64,000 nt of DNA from Diploscapter coronatus (taxonomy: Eukaryota; Nematoda; Chromadorea; Rhabditida; Rhabditidae): contig OZ038422.1 of the NCBI GenBank assembly GCA_964036155.1, forward strand, positions 82,545,201-82,609,200. The letters run 5' to 3'. Under the pieces are notes generated by a model. That model did not search any database. It was not told where the DNA came from and was given only the letters and a program-made list of their open reading frames with translations. This document shows, piece after piece, positions 1 through 11,900 of the stretch. Numbering within the stretch: position 1 is the stretch's first letter; the number at the start of each line of letters is the position of its first letter. The position numbers and the translations under genes were made by a program.

Positions 1-902
1 AACGTCTGCTGACAGATGGCCAGAGTCTATGCCCTATTCCTCTATTCTTTCCACTATTTTTTGCCTATTATCTTTATCAATCTTCCTAACCATTTGATAG
101 GCTTTTCCACTGCTCGAAACACGTTAAGTCGAGAATAAAAAAGAGCGTAATGGGAGCAAAGTTTTCATAGAAAATAGCTACTTTTGCAGAGAAACGAGTG
201 AATTGACTGATCAATAATCAACAAGGAAAACGATGAAAATGTGACTTGAAAAGGACGAAAATTGTGAGCGGAAGGAAGGAACAGCAAAGTCCGTTATGAT
301 GGACAATCAACATTTGTTGTGGGCATAAAGGCAGCCGGGGAAATAGTGCGATCAATAAAGAGGAAAAGACACGAGATAGTGCTTCGGGCATTGATAATAA
401 CAAGGCGAGAGAACACGGAGAAATCAGAGGGCGGAGGGTTAAACTATGCTCCAGGTCAGAAGTGCTAGAAGTTGGGTGAAAAATGAGATGTTCGGCGATT
501 CTCAGAGATGTTTTGAGGTTTGAACTAATCAATCAATTTGTTGTGAATTTATCAGCGGTGAAAATGCTTTGATTGACACAATTTAGCTGCCAACTGATTA
601 CTGTTATCGCGCATGCATTTAAGACAGTCTTTGAGAACTTCAACCAAGAGATGACCAGTGACAAAAGTTTCGCTTTTTTAGTATTAGCTAACTGTATTCG
701 ACCTGGATAACACGATTTTGGGGCTTTTTCCCGAAGTTTCCAAGTCCAGGTCCGGGTACCGAGGTTTGGGGTAAAATTTCAAAAATCATCCTGACACCCC
801 GAAACCTATATCAGATTGTTCAATTCGGTGAGCTGAGTCGAGTGGTGCGAATATTTTTTCGGATCCGATCTTCCTATCACAAGTTACGGCTAAAACAATA
901 CA

Positions 903-1075
903 AAAAACATGAACTTTGACCCCCACGTAGCCCCGCCCATTTTTGTGATTAGGGTCCATGGGTGTATCCACCACATAAATCTGGTTCGGATCCGGGACAC
1001 TTTTGCCATTGTCCAGGGATCCCCTTTGACAGTTGTTCTGTCTACTCGTGGAATGGCTCTTAACAATAATAGCAA
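903..1075 (+). repeat. Dispersed repeat, copy of the right end of the 10.6-11.5 kb element
   Basis: This stretch closely matches about 11300-11478 in the same orientation. The match includes GGGTCCATG followed by TGTATCCACCA and then TTTGGTTCGGATCC or close variants, and both copies end near CTCTTAA. A 26-bp insertion in the 11.3 kb copy (around GGGGGCGGGACCTGATC) is absent here. It is probably a solo end or remnant of the same non-autonomous element. Confidence 0.75.
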
Positions 1076-1601
1076 TTTTCGCAAAAATTTGCACCAATAG
1101 GAAAAAAGACAGAGGCACTGACAAGGGAAGGTTTTACCCTCGTCCTGGCGTTTCGCTTCTTCGATCTTGTTCTTTCGATTAATTTCGAGCTGTCCTGCCT
1201 AAATCACAATCCTTCTTCAGACCCGCAACGAAGTGCAGCAGAAATGGATGAGTGACGAGGTTTCCAGTCATCGTAGCCACGAACGCGTCCGAAATTGGCA
1301 TCGATAAGGCTAATGTCAGGTTTGGTTTGCCTTCTACATTTTTTGTTCGGTACTAATTTTAGTTCGAGAAATGTACAACTTTCGAACGATAAATGATCTA
1401 ACTTGTGCATTTTGTACAAATTCAGGTTTATCTCTGAAAACGCTCACTTTAATTTTGATGTTTCAGGGGGACTCAAACAGGATCAAGGTGATTATTTTGA
1501 ATTTGAATGTTCGGAGTTCTTTCGTTTTTTTAATTAAAAAGGCATTTATTACTCTATCAATCTTCGGTAAATGTTGAAGGGAAATATACTGAACTTTTAC
1601 G

Positions 1602-1691
1602 GCTCATAGAAAAAGACACCGGGTTTTCTAAGAAATAGTATGAGAAAGTGAGAGAAGAAAAGAAAAAAGCCGGTGTCTTTTTCTAGGAGCC
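1602..1691. repeat. Short palindrome
   Basis: The arms GGCTC[A/C]TAGAAAAAGACACCGG and the reverse-complement CCGGTGTCTTTTTCTAGGAGCC are separated by about 45 bases of purine-rich sequence. It resembles a small MITE or hairpin; no gene is evident around it. Confidence 0.7.
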
Positions 1692-2223
1692 CTATAAAAT
1701 TGACAACTAATTGAGATGCAATAATCCATCTATGACAAAATGAGTTCCTAAGAAGTAATTTCGTTATTCTTATCGAAAACTATTTTAAAGAATACTTATT
1801 TCAGTTGCAATTATCTCTCATCACTTTTAGATGTCTTCGAGAGTTGTCTGTATTCATGTAAATTGAAATTTAATTATTATCTCACACTTATTGAGTCAAA
1901 TAAGTGATGTTAGGAGTTTGTTACACGTTCATGAACAAGGCATTTCAAGTTTAGTCTTCTTTGCGAAATACTATGATCCCCGCTTCGTCATTCATCTACA
2001 GTTTGAACTTCAAGAAAGCAAAGTTATGGATGCTCAGCTTCACCCGTCGATACTCGCCCCGAAAATAAAAATCAAATTGATCTGACTTCTCTGAAGAGTG
2101 TTAAGCAGCTTTATTAATGAACCATAACTTTCGATCTATTTTCATTTGATACTTTTTGATAACAATGAATTTTTTTATTCACAATTTTGATTTGAAAAAT
2201 GAAATATCAGATAAGAAGGGTAA

Positions 2224-5200
2224 TCAACATGCCACGGAAAGCCGTTCGTCCGTTTCACAGGCATAGGGAGACGTATAAGGATTGGTGCACTAAATATTGA
2301 ATATGATTTAGGAAATTTTTTATAGGGTGCGTGATAGTTTCTGAGCTATTTTCATGTGTCTTTAATAATCGAAAATGATATTTCTTTAAGAATTTAAACG
2401 AATCTAATATCGGGTCAAATCTCCCAAATCTGATCATACATATTTTCTCTTACCTTCCACTGTTCTAGTTATTTTTTAACTAAAATATTTCATACCGTAA
2501 AACCTGTAATAGATGCCTTGGGGCTTTTAATTTTCAACCTCTCAAAAATAAACAAAAAAGATTCAATTAGAGAATTTACGGCATTCGTATTTTCACAGAT
2601 TAAACTTCATCTTACAGGATAGTCGAACCATAATCCATTTATCCATGCCTAAAGTATTTATTATAAAACATACATTTGGATTGTTGTTAATTTCTGGATT
2701 TAATGACATTTAATTCGTTTTTCCTTGATCTAAGTCAACTTCAAAGTCTCTTTTATAAGTAGAGAAGTCGAGTACATTTTAGGGAATAGGTGATCATGGC
2801 AATTCATCAAAATAGCATTGTTACAAACTCTCAACAAGATAATAATTTTTAGATTTTCGAAAATGATCCACTCGGTATAAATTAATTCATTTTTGTGCAG
2901 CGATATATATATATATATATATTTTTAAATAAAAGGTAAACATTTAAATAGATTAAAAATATGACTCACATAAGCACAATCCTCATCTCCAAAACCGTTT
3001 TCTGAAGGAATTTAGTAAAGCGCATCAGGAAATTGAAGAACTGATTTTCATAAACGTACTACTATAAAATATGGAGATTTGGTATTGAGGTATTTGTGCA
3101 CTTTTGAAAATCAAATTCTTCTTCCGCTGCAATTTGACTAAATTTCTTACCCGGCTGCCTAAAATATAATTAATAATTATCCACTAGTTGAAAGTTCAAT
3201 CACTCATTATATCTTGTTTTTTTTTATGTGTATTCGAGACCTGGATTTATGTAGTGATTGTGACTTGTGTTGATGCACGTGAATGTTCGAGATTCGTCGC
3301 GATCGCCATACGAGAATCGCGACCAAGCCTTAACATTCGCGGCTTCAGCACGAATCATGCCCACTGTTCCAATCCAGATTTTTAAAAGAGTCGAGGTATT
3401 CTTTCTATAGATCTTTGATTCAACTATCCAATTAAAACCATGGTTACAGAGAAATTTTTTTCACTTACCCAGGATTCCAAAGGGGACACGTATATTCCAC
3501 GCCATTACTGTCTTGTACACGCACTGTCTAAATTTTTCTAGATAAAAATACAGAGCGATGAAAAGTATGAAAACAAATATCCTTGAACTAATCATAGTAG
3601 GCAATCGGAAAATGTAGAACGATAAATCATAGGAGTATGCGAAATAATATGGTAAAAGATGCTCTAGCCTACCCTTCCCTCCTCTAACCTTTTACTATTT
3701 TCCTATGTTTCTATCGTCCTACTTTTCAAAATTGCCTATAAGTAGAATGATGACTCACAGCAGAATTAGGCATGATTTTATTTACATCAATCCAAGGATT
3801 GAAACCGCCATTCATAGCCACTGAAAAAGGAGAAAATCAATAGATGATTTTAATTATCCTGTTTAATTTTTGATAAAATTTAGTTAGTAAGAAATTTTGC
3901 CAGTTTCGACATAATTTGGATGAGTTTTACGTTAAATTACATTTTTGAATAAATAGTAGACTGAGTTTATTGTCCGAAAAATTCGGGAAGGCTACAACAG
4001 GAAAGGTTCGCTTTACAAAGATGGTCATAGTTTTACTTAGGATAGACCATTTTAGGGGATCTATAGAGTTTTGAGATCAGCATGACTTCGATGATCAGAC
4101 TGATATCAAGTTTAAACGTTCAAATCAATGTTAAAAACTGATTTGGCCTCTCTAACCATTAGCCTCCTTTGTGAGTACAGTCTTATTGATGCCGCAAAAT
4201 GAAAAAAAGCACGCAATTTAGAAATCGAATGTTCCAAATTAATAAATTCTCATGAAATTTCTTACCATAATTATACAAGTCTATGCCTTGCTGTTCGCTG
4301 TACACCCTTGGTAGATGGCACATTGAGGAGGGAGGGGTGCATAATCCCATGCAAGCCGCAGCTGCTACGTTCGAATTGACCGAAGTAGCAAAATACTGTA
4401 AAATCTTTGCCATTCACAAAACGAGAATGATATTCAACAATCACCCGATAGCATTTACCGTTGACAAATTCCCAGGGAGGAGGACATTGCGCAGCTGAAA
4501 TTGTTAAATTTAGATTTGAAAAACGTTTTTTTGCTTGAAGAAGAAGAAGAGGGCATTTTTCTTTTATTCCTCGATAATAATGAATTATTACTGAGGAAGA
4601 GTAAGATCATGCTATTTTTGAGAAATGATTTGGTCGCTTATTCATACAAGTTTGATGTTGATAGTTATTTGGTTAAAAAGAAGTGATAACGCTTTCTTTG
4701 TAATTGATACACTATTCTTACAGATTTGATGTATGAATTTTAATCGAAGTGAATGAATGAATATGCTCTCGGAACATATACAGTAGTTTTTTTTCCAGAA
4801 AACAATGATTCCTCCGACAAAAGATCCATGAAATTTATGGACTCGGACAATAGATTTCCTCTTGAATTGATCATAAAATGGTTGGCTTGAAAAGTTGTTA
4901 AGACTTACGACAACCAGCTATTGGACCTGGACCTTGGACACACCCGCTTGCTGTTGTAGTAGTGGATGTAGTTGTTGTGGACGTTGATGTGGTTGTTGAT
5001 GTGGACGTGGGCGTAGTTGTGGGTGTCGATGTGGACGTGGACGTGGTTGTAGGTGTCGATGTGATCGTTGTAGTCGGTGTTGATGAAGTACAACCAGGTA
5101 TCGTGCAGGTCGTCGTTATCGAAGGAGTGGATACCGTCGTATCTATATTTATTGTTGTTGAGCTTGCGCAATTTTATGCTTTATTTTAGATTTTAATATC

Positions 5201-5492
5201 GGTAGCCTGAACCGGCTTGATTATGAGATTTTACAAAACAATGTGATGGCCGACTTGCCAAAAAACCTAGACCAGGTTGAATTATAAGTCCATTCCACAT
5301 TCATTGTGAAGAAACAAAACTTGGAAAAGCCATGTGTAGCGGATCTTTTCAAAAGTAGGAAATTCGTTTAATACGCAGTGATAATTTACCTGCGTCAGTA
5401 ATGGGCTGAACAGGAGGCAGTTCCATGTCCGGTGTTGTCAGGCAAGAGTTCGAACACTTGAAGAGCAACACAAAGATTACGAAACTCATCAT
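2224..5492 (-). CDS. Secreted C-type lectin-domain protein with Thr-rich stalk
   Basis: Ten exons join in phase to give 258 residues: 5492-5390, 5142-4909, 4494-4445, 4395-4266, 3820-3759, 3527-3469, 3158-3151, 3001-2970, 2648-2616 and 2289-2224. Residues 1-17 look like a signal peptide (MMSFVIFVLLFKC). Residues 36-100 are a Thr/Ser/Pro stalk likely to be O-glycosylated. A C-type lectin domain runs from about 116 to 250. It has CPPPWEFVNGKCY at the start, CHLPRVYSE in the middle, WNPGQPENG and GDEDCAY around 209-226, WFDYPC at 233 and YACE near the end. The classical calcium-site motifs are changed (QPE for EPN/QPD, WFD for WND), so sugar binding is uncertain. The family usually acts outside the cell, often in immunity or cuticle/gut interactions. 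A TTTATT on the plus strand at 2173-2178 gives an AATAAA signal about 45 bases after the stop. Confidence 0.88.
3151..3158 (-). other. 8-nt microexon of the C-type lectin gene
   Basis: The eight bases GCAGCCGG sit between an AG acceptor (ATATTTTAG) and a GTAAGA donor. Only when they are included do the flanking exons keep frame, turning WNPG...NGFGDEDC into WNPGQPENGFGDEDC. That restores the QP.NG motif expected at this place in the C-type lectin fold. Confidence 0.8.
3260..3350. other. GC-rich hairpin inside a lectin intron
   Basis: Within intron 6 the island contains the inverted pair GTCGCGAT / ATCGCGAC and the outer pair GAATGTT / AACATTC with an internal loop between them. The minus strand is also open here, but no phase-compatible exon can be built, since a TGA follows the acceptor in the required frame. 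It may be a structured RNA or simply a palindromic insertion. Confidence 0.35.
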
Positions 5493-6138
5493 TGTTGACA
5501 ATATTGCGATCTAAAAAGTCGATGCTTTATTCTTCGAACTTTTGGCAATTTGTAATTTTGAGAGAAATTTTGAATTTTCCTAGAGATATCAAGATCTATC
5601 AAAAAGGAACAGTAGAAAGACAGTCGAATCGAGGAACCAAATAGAGCCGAAAGACCGTATTAGGGGAGTATCAGAACAGTATGTGAGAAGAAGAAGCCTC
5701 GCTTCCTTTTATACAGAATTAGGGAGAACTTTCGCCAAGCGAAAATAGACTAGAGGAGGTAGATCACACAAGCGAATTCATAGTTATGATACCAGGTCGT
5801 TTTGATAGAAGTTTGGTTAATTACAAGTTACAGAGAAACATTTGTTAAGAAGATATACTAGGGGTAGATCGCAAGGGCTTTCTGGCAATCGTCCTCCCTA
5901 GAACGGCTTTTATACGATTGGAAGAGATAGAGAGAGAGGAGAGAGAAGCAGGAAACGGCGAGAGCCAATGATAATTGATAAAGAAGACGATAAAAGACGA
6001 AGCTGATGGACGCCTAGTCCAGTCGGCTATTAGCCCGATAAATTTCATTTTATGTCGTCGACAATTCTTCCTTATCTTTTAGTCAGCTTTTCGTTAATTA
6101 TATTTTAAGTGTGACTGTTACATATAGAGGAAATCACG

Positions 6139-6210
6139 TACAGTACCGTGTAGAAGTGATGGATAATAAGCATTTTTTCTCATTATCCATTACTTTTGCA
6201 CGGTACTGTA
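6139..6210. repeat. Near-perfect hairpin repeat
   Basis: TACAGTACCGTG at the left pairs with CACGGTACTGTA at the right. The pairing continues for about 31 bp with a few mismatches around a loop of roughly 10 bases. Size and symmetry fit a miniature fold-back repeat; a small-RNA precursor is possible but there is no supporting evidence. Confidence 0.65.
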
Positions 6211-6584
6211 AATACTAATTTTGCGTTTTTAGAGTAATGATTTTCGATTTGTGCAGGGATGATAAAAATTCGAAATTGTTAAGCTTGGTCTCGCTTCACG
6301 TTGACAGAAACTCCGAATGTTCGCAATCTTCTTAATTTGACCTAGTGTAGAATTAGATTGATGTGACCAACACTGTACTCACCATTTTCTAAAAAGAATG
6401 AAGATTTTCGGAAAAAAGTAAAATGCTTTCTTTATTTCATAGCTAAATTTCAACCTTCAAAAGAAAATGTGGAAGGACCGTTCTATATTTCAGGTTAGAA
6501 TCATGGAGGCGACGCCTTGCAGAGGACGAACTTTTGAATTATTGGGTCATTTAAAGTTGGTATCAAATTGTATTCTCACAATTA

Positions 6585-7887
6585 CAGGGTGCGGACAAAT
6601 TATGGAGGCACCGATAAATTGAGATTTAACCCGAAATATTGAAGTAATCGAGTTCAAATTTTAAAAATAATTTATTGATAACATAACGATAAAAAATCAA
6701 CTAAGAGTTTTCGAAATGGCCGCCTTTAGCGTTGATACAGGCCTTGAGTCGCTCGAGGAAGGCATCGATGACGGCACGCAACTAGTCATTGGACATTTTG
6801 TCTCATGCTTCGACAAGGAAAGACTTCAAGAAGCCGAAACTTTTGTGGGGAGTAGAGCAGGCCTTGGTCTCAAAGTATTACCAAATGGAATAATCCAATG
6901 GGTTCAAATCAGGGCTGTTGGAGGGTCATTCGGAAGAGGAGATGAAATCTGCGAAGTGAATTTTGCAGAAGGATTGAGTAGATTTTGACTTGTGGGAAGG
7001 AGCCGAATCCTGCTGAAAGCAGGAGGGACAGGATTTAAAATGGATTTTGGTCCAGGGAATAAGAGCTTTATTTTAAATAAGATTTGATAGGTTTCGGTGT
7101 TGATCTTGGCGTTCTGGGGGACGAACACGAGGGAGGACTTTCCATGATAGGCGGTAGCCGCCCAAACCGGGATTGACTGAGGATGAGCACGTCTTCCGAT
7201 CAGTTTGCCATTGGAATTAGCAGAGGAGACGTTTGGGGACAGGATGTGATCATTTTGACGATTCATGAAAAGTTCCATTGTGAATATTTCCTCATCCGAA
7301 AAAATAATCGTTTTGTAGCGTGCCGAAGAAAGCCTCTTGGGAAACTGTTGGTATCTTTCAAGTCTGTTTGACATCATTTTGTCCGTGAGTTCGTGGACTT
7401 TTTTGGATTCTGTAGGAGTTGAGTCTCAAGTCCTTCCTGATGATGGTTCTGACCGATTTTTCGTTGATTTTCAATTTTTTGCTCATTTTTCGTATGGATC
7501 TTCGGGAATTTCGTCGAATCATCTCACGAAGCTTGTCTTGTTCTGTTCCGTCCTTGCACTCCGTTTTCTGCCTCTTCCCGGACGGTCAGCAGCAGATCCA
7601 ATCTCTTTGAACCGTTTTACAGTCTTCTGGACCATCGTTCGACTGATTTTCATCAGTTTGACGATGTCTTTCGTTTGATTCCCAGCCTGATACAATATGA
7701 TGATAATAGATCGCTTTGAACTCGGCGCTACCATTCTGAATAGAAAACCTACCAATGGTAAATAATATATGGAAATGATCACGAAATGCATGGTAATGAC
7801 GAAAAAATAAAAATAGCATGTAAACTCTGCGCACTTCGTGAAAAATCGACGCTTTAGCAAGTGCCTCCATAATTTGTCCGCACCCTG
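6585..7887 (-). mobile_element. Decayed Tc1/mariner-superfamily element
   Basis: Perfect 27-bp terminal inverted repeats begin CAGGGTGCGGACAAATTATG and are flanked by TA on both sides, the target duplication of this superfamily. The transposase is read on the minus strand in broken pieces. A helix-turn-helix N-terminus lies near 7730-7520 (with KRSIIIILYQAGNQTKDI), and a catalytic region lies near 7300-6910 (with TIIFSDEEIF, PVWAA and GKSSLVFVPQNAKIN). Frame changes separate the pieces, so the element is unlikely to make active enzyme. Its right end touches the 3' part of the neighbouring minus-strand gene. Confidence 0.85.
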
Positions 7888-9690
7888 TAGAGTAACATGA
7901 CGTTCCAGGTGAGTCCAAGAACAACTTCGATGCTGTTGTTTTCGTTTCCAGGACTGTTGGCCATGCTGAATGGTGGTAGAAGCCAGTTAAGTGCTGAAAG
8001 GAAATAATCTGGACTGAACATAGAAATTGCTCCATTTTGACAGCAAGTTATACGCTTGCCCCTCTCAAGGGCCAGAACATCTCCAGACCTTCCATCCAAC
8101 CACCTCAACACATCGGTTCCGTCATAGTACAGCCCAAATCCACGTGGGTAGGTCGATCCGGATGCCTTGAAAGTTAAGATTGAATTGATTTTCATAGAGA
8201 ACGTACTAGGCATAAAACTACTTTTTGAGAGAAAAAAGTGCTTTGAAATGCTCAAATTCCAGCACTTTTTCGGTAGAAGCCCTTTCGAGACACTAATTCG
8301 ACTCGATGATTCGTACAAATCCATCTTGAAATGAGATAATCCCACTGTTCCTGAGAGTGGAAGCTTTCTGGCGTGGCACCCGGTAGACCATCTCGTTGAC
8401 AGACGAAGGCACCAAATTCATCGACGTTATAATAGAGGCTGCCTCCGCCAAGGGTCTCAAATTCTATATCTTGATAAACTGGGGCGAAACGTCTATCATG
8501 GCTTTCACCCAGTTTCAACACAAAAATTTTTCGATTTTGCAGAAACTGATAGACTACAAGTGAATGTGGGTGAAGATAGCATGAAGGCAAATCAAGAGAT
8601 TTCAAACCTACCCATAACAGATCATTATCAGAAGGGTAGTAGGTCCATGAGTTGCCCTATCTGTTACAGTCTGAAATTTATATGGATTGAATTACTATTG
8701 CAGGCTTATTCAATCGAAAAATGCTAAATATCATCAAGTCAGTCTAATTTAATTATTGTGAGATGTGATGTTAACACAAAACACAAAACATCAACGTCGC
8801 AGAAAGGATCGGAATTAAAGACTTATAAGACCGGTTTTCTGTTTGATTGAAATTTCGTTGGCGATGAGTATTTTTCGTACCCATTACAAGTCTTATACCT
8901 GGGGCAGGAGTAAGTCGCGTCTGGAGAGATCGAGGGGAAGTAGTTGGGTCTGAAGATGGTGTGGTAACAGACTTGATTCCACAAGGTGGCTTTATCTCAG
9001 CAGTTGTGGCTTCAGGAAGCAGCGTTCCATTTGAAAATTCATCTGTACTTGGTCCAGAAATCAACGTGGAAGCTACTGCTGCTGGTAACGTTCGCTCGCC
9101 TGAAAATGGTAACGATTGCTAAGAGAAGTTTTCCAAGATTCTTTAAAGATTTGACTAATTGAGGAGATAAATGATATGATTCTCGGAGAGAGTTGCCCGC
9201 TTAAAATGGGGGCTCCGCGCATAATCTGCGCTTCTGCCGCTTTCTTCTCATATTTCGCCCAAATTCCATCTTCATTTCGTTCGTAATGTTTCTCAACGTC
9301 ACAAAAATAGCATTTTAAAATGTGAGATTGAAGAAGGCTTGATCTATTGTTCTAATGCGGTCAAAAATCACCAGAAACAGACGCCTTCCTTGTAGTGAAA
9401 GTGATGAAGACGCGCAATGCGAGAGCATTGAAAAAGAGACAATGGAAAGACATCAACGAGAATCTCTTAATCGGCTATCAGAATGGAAGCCATCATCAGA
9501 CGACTGATTGGGGAGAGATTTATAAAGCAAAAAATAAGAAACAGTGAGAGATTCTGCCTGCATGTGTTTCAAAGAATTTATCTCAGCTAATCTTATTTCG
9601 CTATGCTTCAGCATATCATGGTGATGAGAGGGCATTGATGTCCAGTTGGAGATAATCTGATTATGAGAAGGAGAAAAATCCACAGGCTAA
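7888..9690 (-). pseudogene. Broken or mis-modelled gene for a secreted, Pro/Thr-rich protein
   Basis: The clearest exon is 9099-8899. It has a good acceptor and donor and encodes a Ser/Thr/Pro-rich stretch with GTLLPEATTAEIKPPCG. The next acceptor opens an exon at 8670 whose in-phase reading is DCNR, then TAG (8659-8657), then GNSWTYYPSDNDLLW. The frame stays open well past FGAFVCQR, so a nonsense mutation in a real exon is the simplest reading. Another piece near 8160-7998 reads YPRGFGLYYDGTDVLRWLDG and ITCCQNG. A 66-base in-frame insert at about 8610-8545 (GTAGG...TATCAG) could be a retained intron. An upstream exon near 9680-9455 is phase-compatible through a weak GTTGAT donor. WVGL and FVCQR only faintly suggest a C-type lectin fold; the family is not recognised. 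The mariner at its 3' end fits decay. Confidence 0.45.
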
Positions 9691-9699
9691 TGAAGGAAA

Positions 9700-10540
9700 G
9701 GGAGAGAAATCAGAACAATAAAGGCCGATAGCGCGGGCTATTTGAATGCTTTAGGAGGAATACCAAATTGAGGAATTTTTTCTTATAGTTGAAGGGCGCA
9801 ATTGATTTTCCGAATGTGAAGACAAAGTCATAACCCTTAAACTGAATGGACGAGTCTTTCTTTGGGATTTAGGTACAGAAAATCGTTTGAAAGATGAATC
9901 AATCTAACCCGAGATGCGGGTGTCTGAAAGCGACGATGCGAGGTTCACTTTTTGCAAGCAATTTTTCGTCAAAGACTAACTGCACCCTGTTTTTGAATAA
10001 GAAAGAGAAAGGAGATTTCAAAGAGAGCAATGCTTTATAAGGCGTTTTGTTTTAGGAATTTTCTTAGATTATTCCGATTGATAAATACTTTCTTTCATAC
10101 TTATGAGCAAAAGCTATCCCCACTCTGCAATTTGACCGCATAGCGTCACAACAAATTGAACGTAAATTCGCATTTAAGCACGTTGTTTATAAGGGATTTC
10201 ATAAATTGGCTTGTATCTGAAGGTTGTATATTTTTCTTTTACCAAAATATAAAGAAGATAAAAAATATCTTTTAATCGATGAGGAGAAATGAAGAAAACA
10301 TACGAAGCATTTTAAAAAATTTCACCGTACCACTGTACGATTTGGTAGGCTCGCGTCGTATTTATGGCCATGTTCAGAAAGCAAGAACGTTCTCTATTAG
10401 CACATTTAATAACTAGAAAAAATAGATATAAAATCACTTCATAAAATTCCTACAAATTTTTGACGAAAAATCACTCTTTGATCTCGCCTTCATGAAAGGG
10501 GCGGAGCTTGTGTTCTCTACTTATATTAAATAACAGTCTC
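9700..10540. other. Intergenic DNA
   Basis: AT-rich sequence with scattered stops in all frames; no gene, hairpin or transposon end was recognised. Confidence 0.5.
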
Positions 10541-10557
10541 GATTTGTTCGACACAGG

Positions 10558-11481
10558 TTAAGAGCCACTCCACGAATAAACAGAACAGCTTCTAGAGGGG
10601 GTTCGAACAATGGGAAAATTTCCACAAATCCAAACCAAACCCATATGGGTCTCTACCATTTGGTGCAATATCATGTTTGGTATCGTTCGGCTTCAAATTG
10701 AATGGAATTAAATAATGGATGTCTCTAGTTTCAATTTAAGCCCAAATTAGAGTAAACTACCTATGAAAATATTCTCGTACTATTTTTCTAAAAATTTATC
10801 TCTATTTTTGGTTTTTAAAGTACCACTCCCATACCATAATAGATAACAATGAAGTGTCGTCACAAAAGTTGCTCAGTTTGATGAGCTCTATCAATTGGTA
10901 TACATATTGTGGGGTTTAACCCTCAAAATTGAAATTTCGATTTTTGGGTCGTCAACTTTGGTACGATGGTAAAGTGTAGGGTCATACCTAACCTATCGAT
11001 TTTATGACTGATATTAGTGTAATTTTACCTGGAGAATCCGAATATGAAATAAAATTTTGCTAAATACCCATATAATGTTCCAGTAGGGGCGATTTTATGC
11101 AAAATATGCATGTTTTTGAAACTGCACTTTTTGACTTTGGGACCCCCTCCAGCACCCAGCAAGTGGTTGATCCCCTAAAGTCTATATATTTTAGAAAGTA
11201 CATTCCATGGCCATATTTATCCTTTTTAAATTTTTCGAAAATCTTTTATAGCAAAAAAGTTTTATTTGTATCTCCTGAGGGGTGCCAAATCGTGAAAATG
11301 CTCAACCTTGACCCCCACCTAGCCCCACCCACTTTTGGGGGCGGGACCTGATCTCCCATTTTTGTGATTAGGGTCCATGAATGTATCCACCATATAAGTT
11401 TGGTTCGGATCCAGAACACTTTTGCAGTTGTCCGGACCCCCTTTGACAGTTGTTCCGTTTATTCGTGAAATATCTCTTAAG
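10558..11481. mobile_element. Non-autonomous element with ~80-bp terminal inverted repeats
   Basis: The left end TTAAGAGCCACTCCACGAAT is the approximate reverse complement of the right end (TTTATTCGTGAAATATCTCT, then TAA). The match extends inward for about 80 bp through GGGGGTTCGAACAA versus TTGTCCGGACCCCC. The interior has no transposase-like frame. A copy of the right end lies at 903-1075, so this is a dispersed family. Confidence 0.65.
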
Positions 11482-11726
11482 ATGTGATACACAAATTAGC
11501 ATTGCGCGAAAATTCAGCGATGGGAATGATTTGCGGATGATGACTTCATTACTATACTTCTCTTCGTGAAATTTTCAAGAAGCCTACACTCATTGCGCTA
11601 CCAATGGGGGATGCGATTACATTTGTGAGTAATTGGATATTGCATACTCTTTGCAGCTCGCTTTTACACACGCCTTAATTTTCTTTTCCCTCTTCGGAAA
11701 AATATTGCAGAAGTTGTGCAGCGTTT

Positions 11727-11900
11727 AGGACCCGTTTAGACTTAGTTACAATAGAACTTACAGCTTGCAACTAGCTCGAAATAGCATGGGAAATGAAGAG
11801 AGCTCGATTGCATTATTTCTTGTGCTCTCTTGATTTCTCATGCTATCCCGAGCGAGTTGCAAATTGCAAGTTGCATTGCAACTAAGTATGAACGGACCCT
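11727..11900. repeat. Fold-back repeat, ~174 bp
   Basis: Terminal AGGACCCGTTTAGACTTAGT is inversely repeated at the right end. A second inverted pair lies inside (ATAGCATGGGAAATGAAGAGAGC against GCTCTCTTGATTTCTCATGC followed by TAT). The whole unit is palindromic and MITE-like. Confidence 0.75.

Larger units (their letters stand above)
1..2170. other. Left-edge intergenic or intronic DNA
   Basis: No gene can be supported here. On the plus strand at about 256-445 there is an open frame without a Met start (it contains FVVGIKAAGEIVRSIKRK) that ends near a possible GT donor. Its upstream acceptor is purine-rich and weak, so it may be chance. The stretch also holds a dispersed repeat and a small palindrome, listed separately. 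Confidence 0.5.

Noticed and set aside
3273..3384. Minus-strand exon reading GMIRAEAANVKAW between lectin exons
   Set aside because: Its phase cannot join either neighbour without a stop; the 8-nt microexon gives a perfect domain instead.
3188..3385. Plus-strand frame with a signal-like start in the lectin intron
   Set aside because: It begins at TTG, not ATG, lies opposite a complete lectin gene, and has no splice partners.
4962..5189. Plus-strand Val/Asp repeat protein
   Set aside because: It is the antisense shadow of the Thr-rich stalk of the lectin.
10598..10610. tRNA B-box (GGTTCGAAC)
   Set aside because: No A-box or cloverleaf can be folded; the motif is inside a transposon end.
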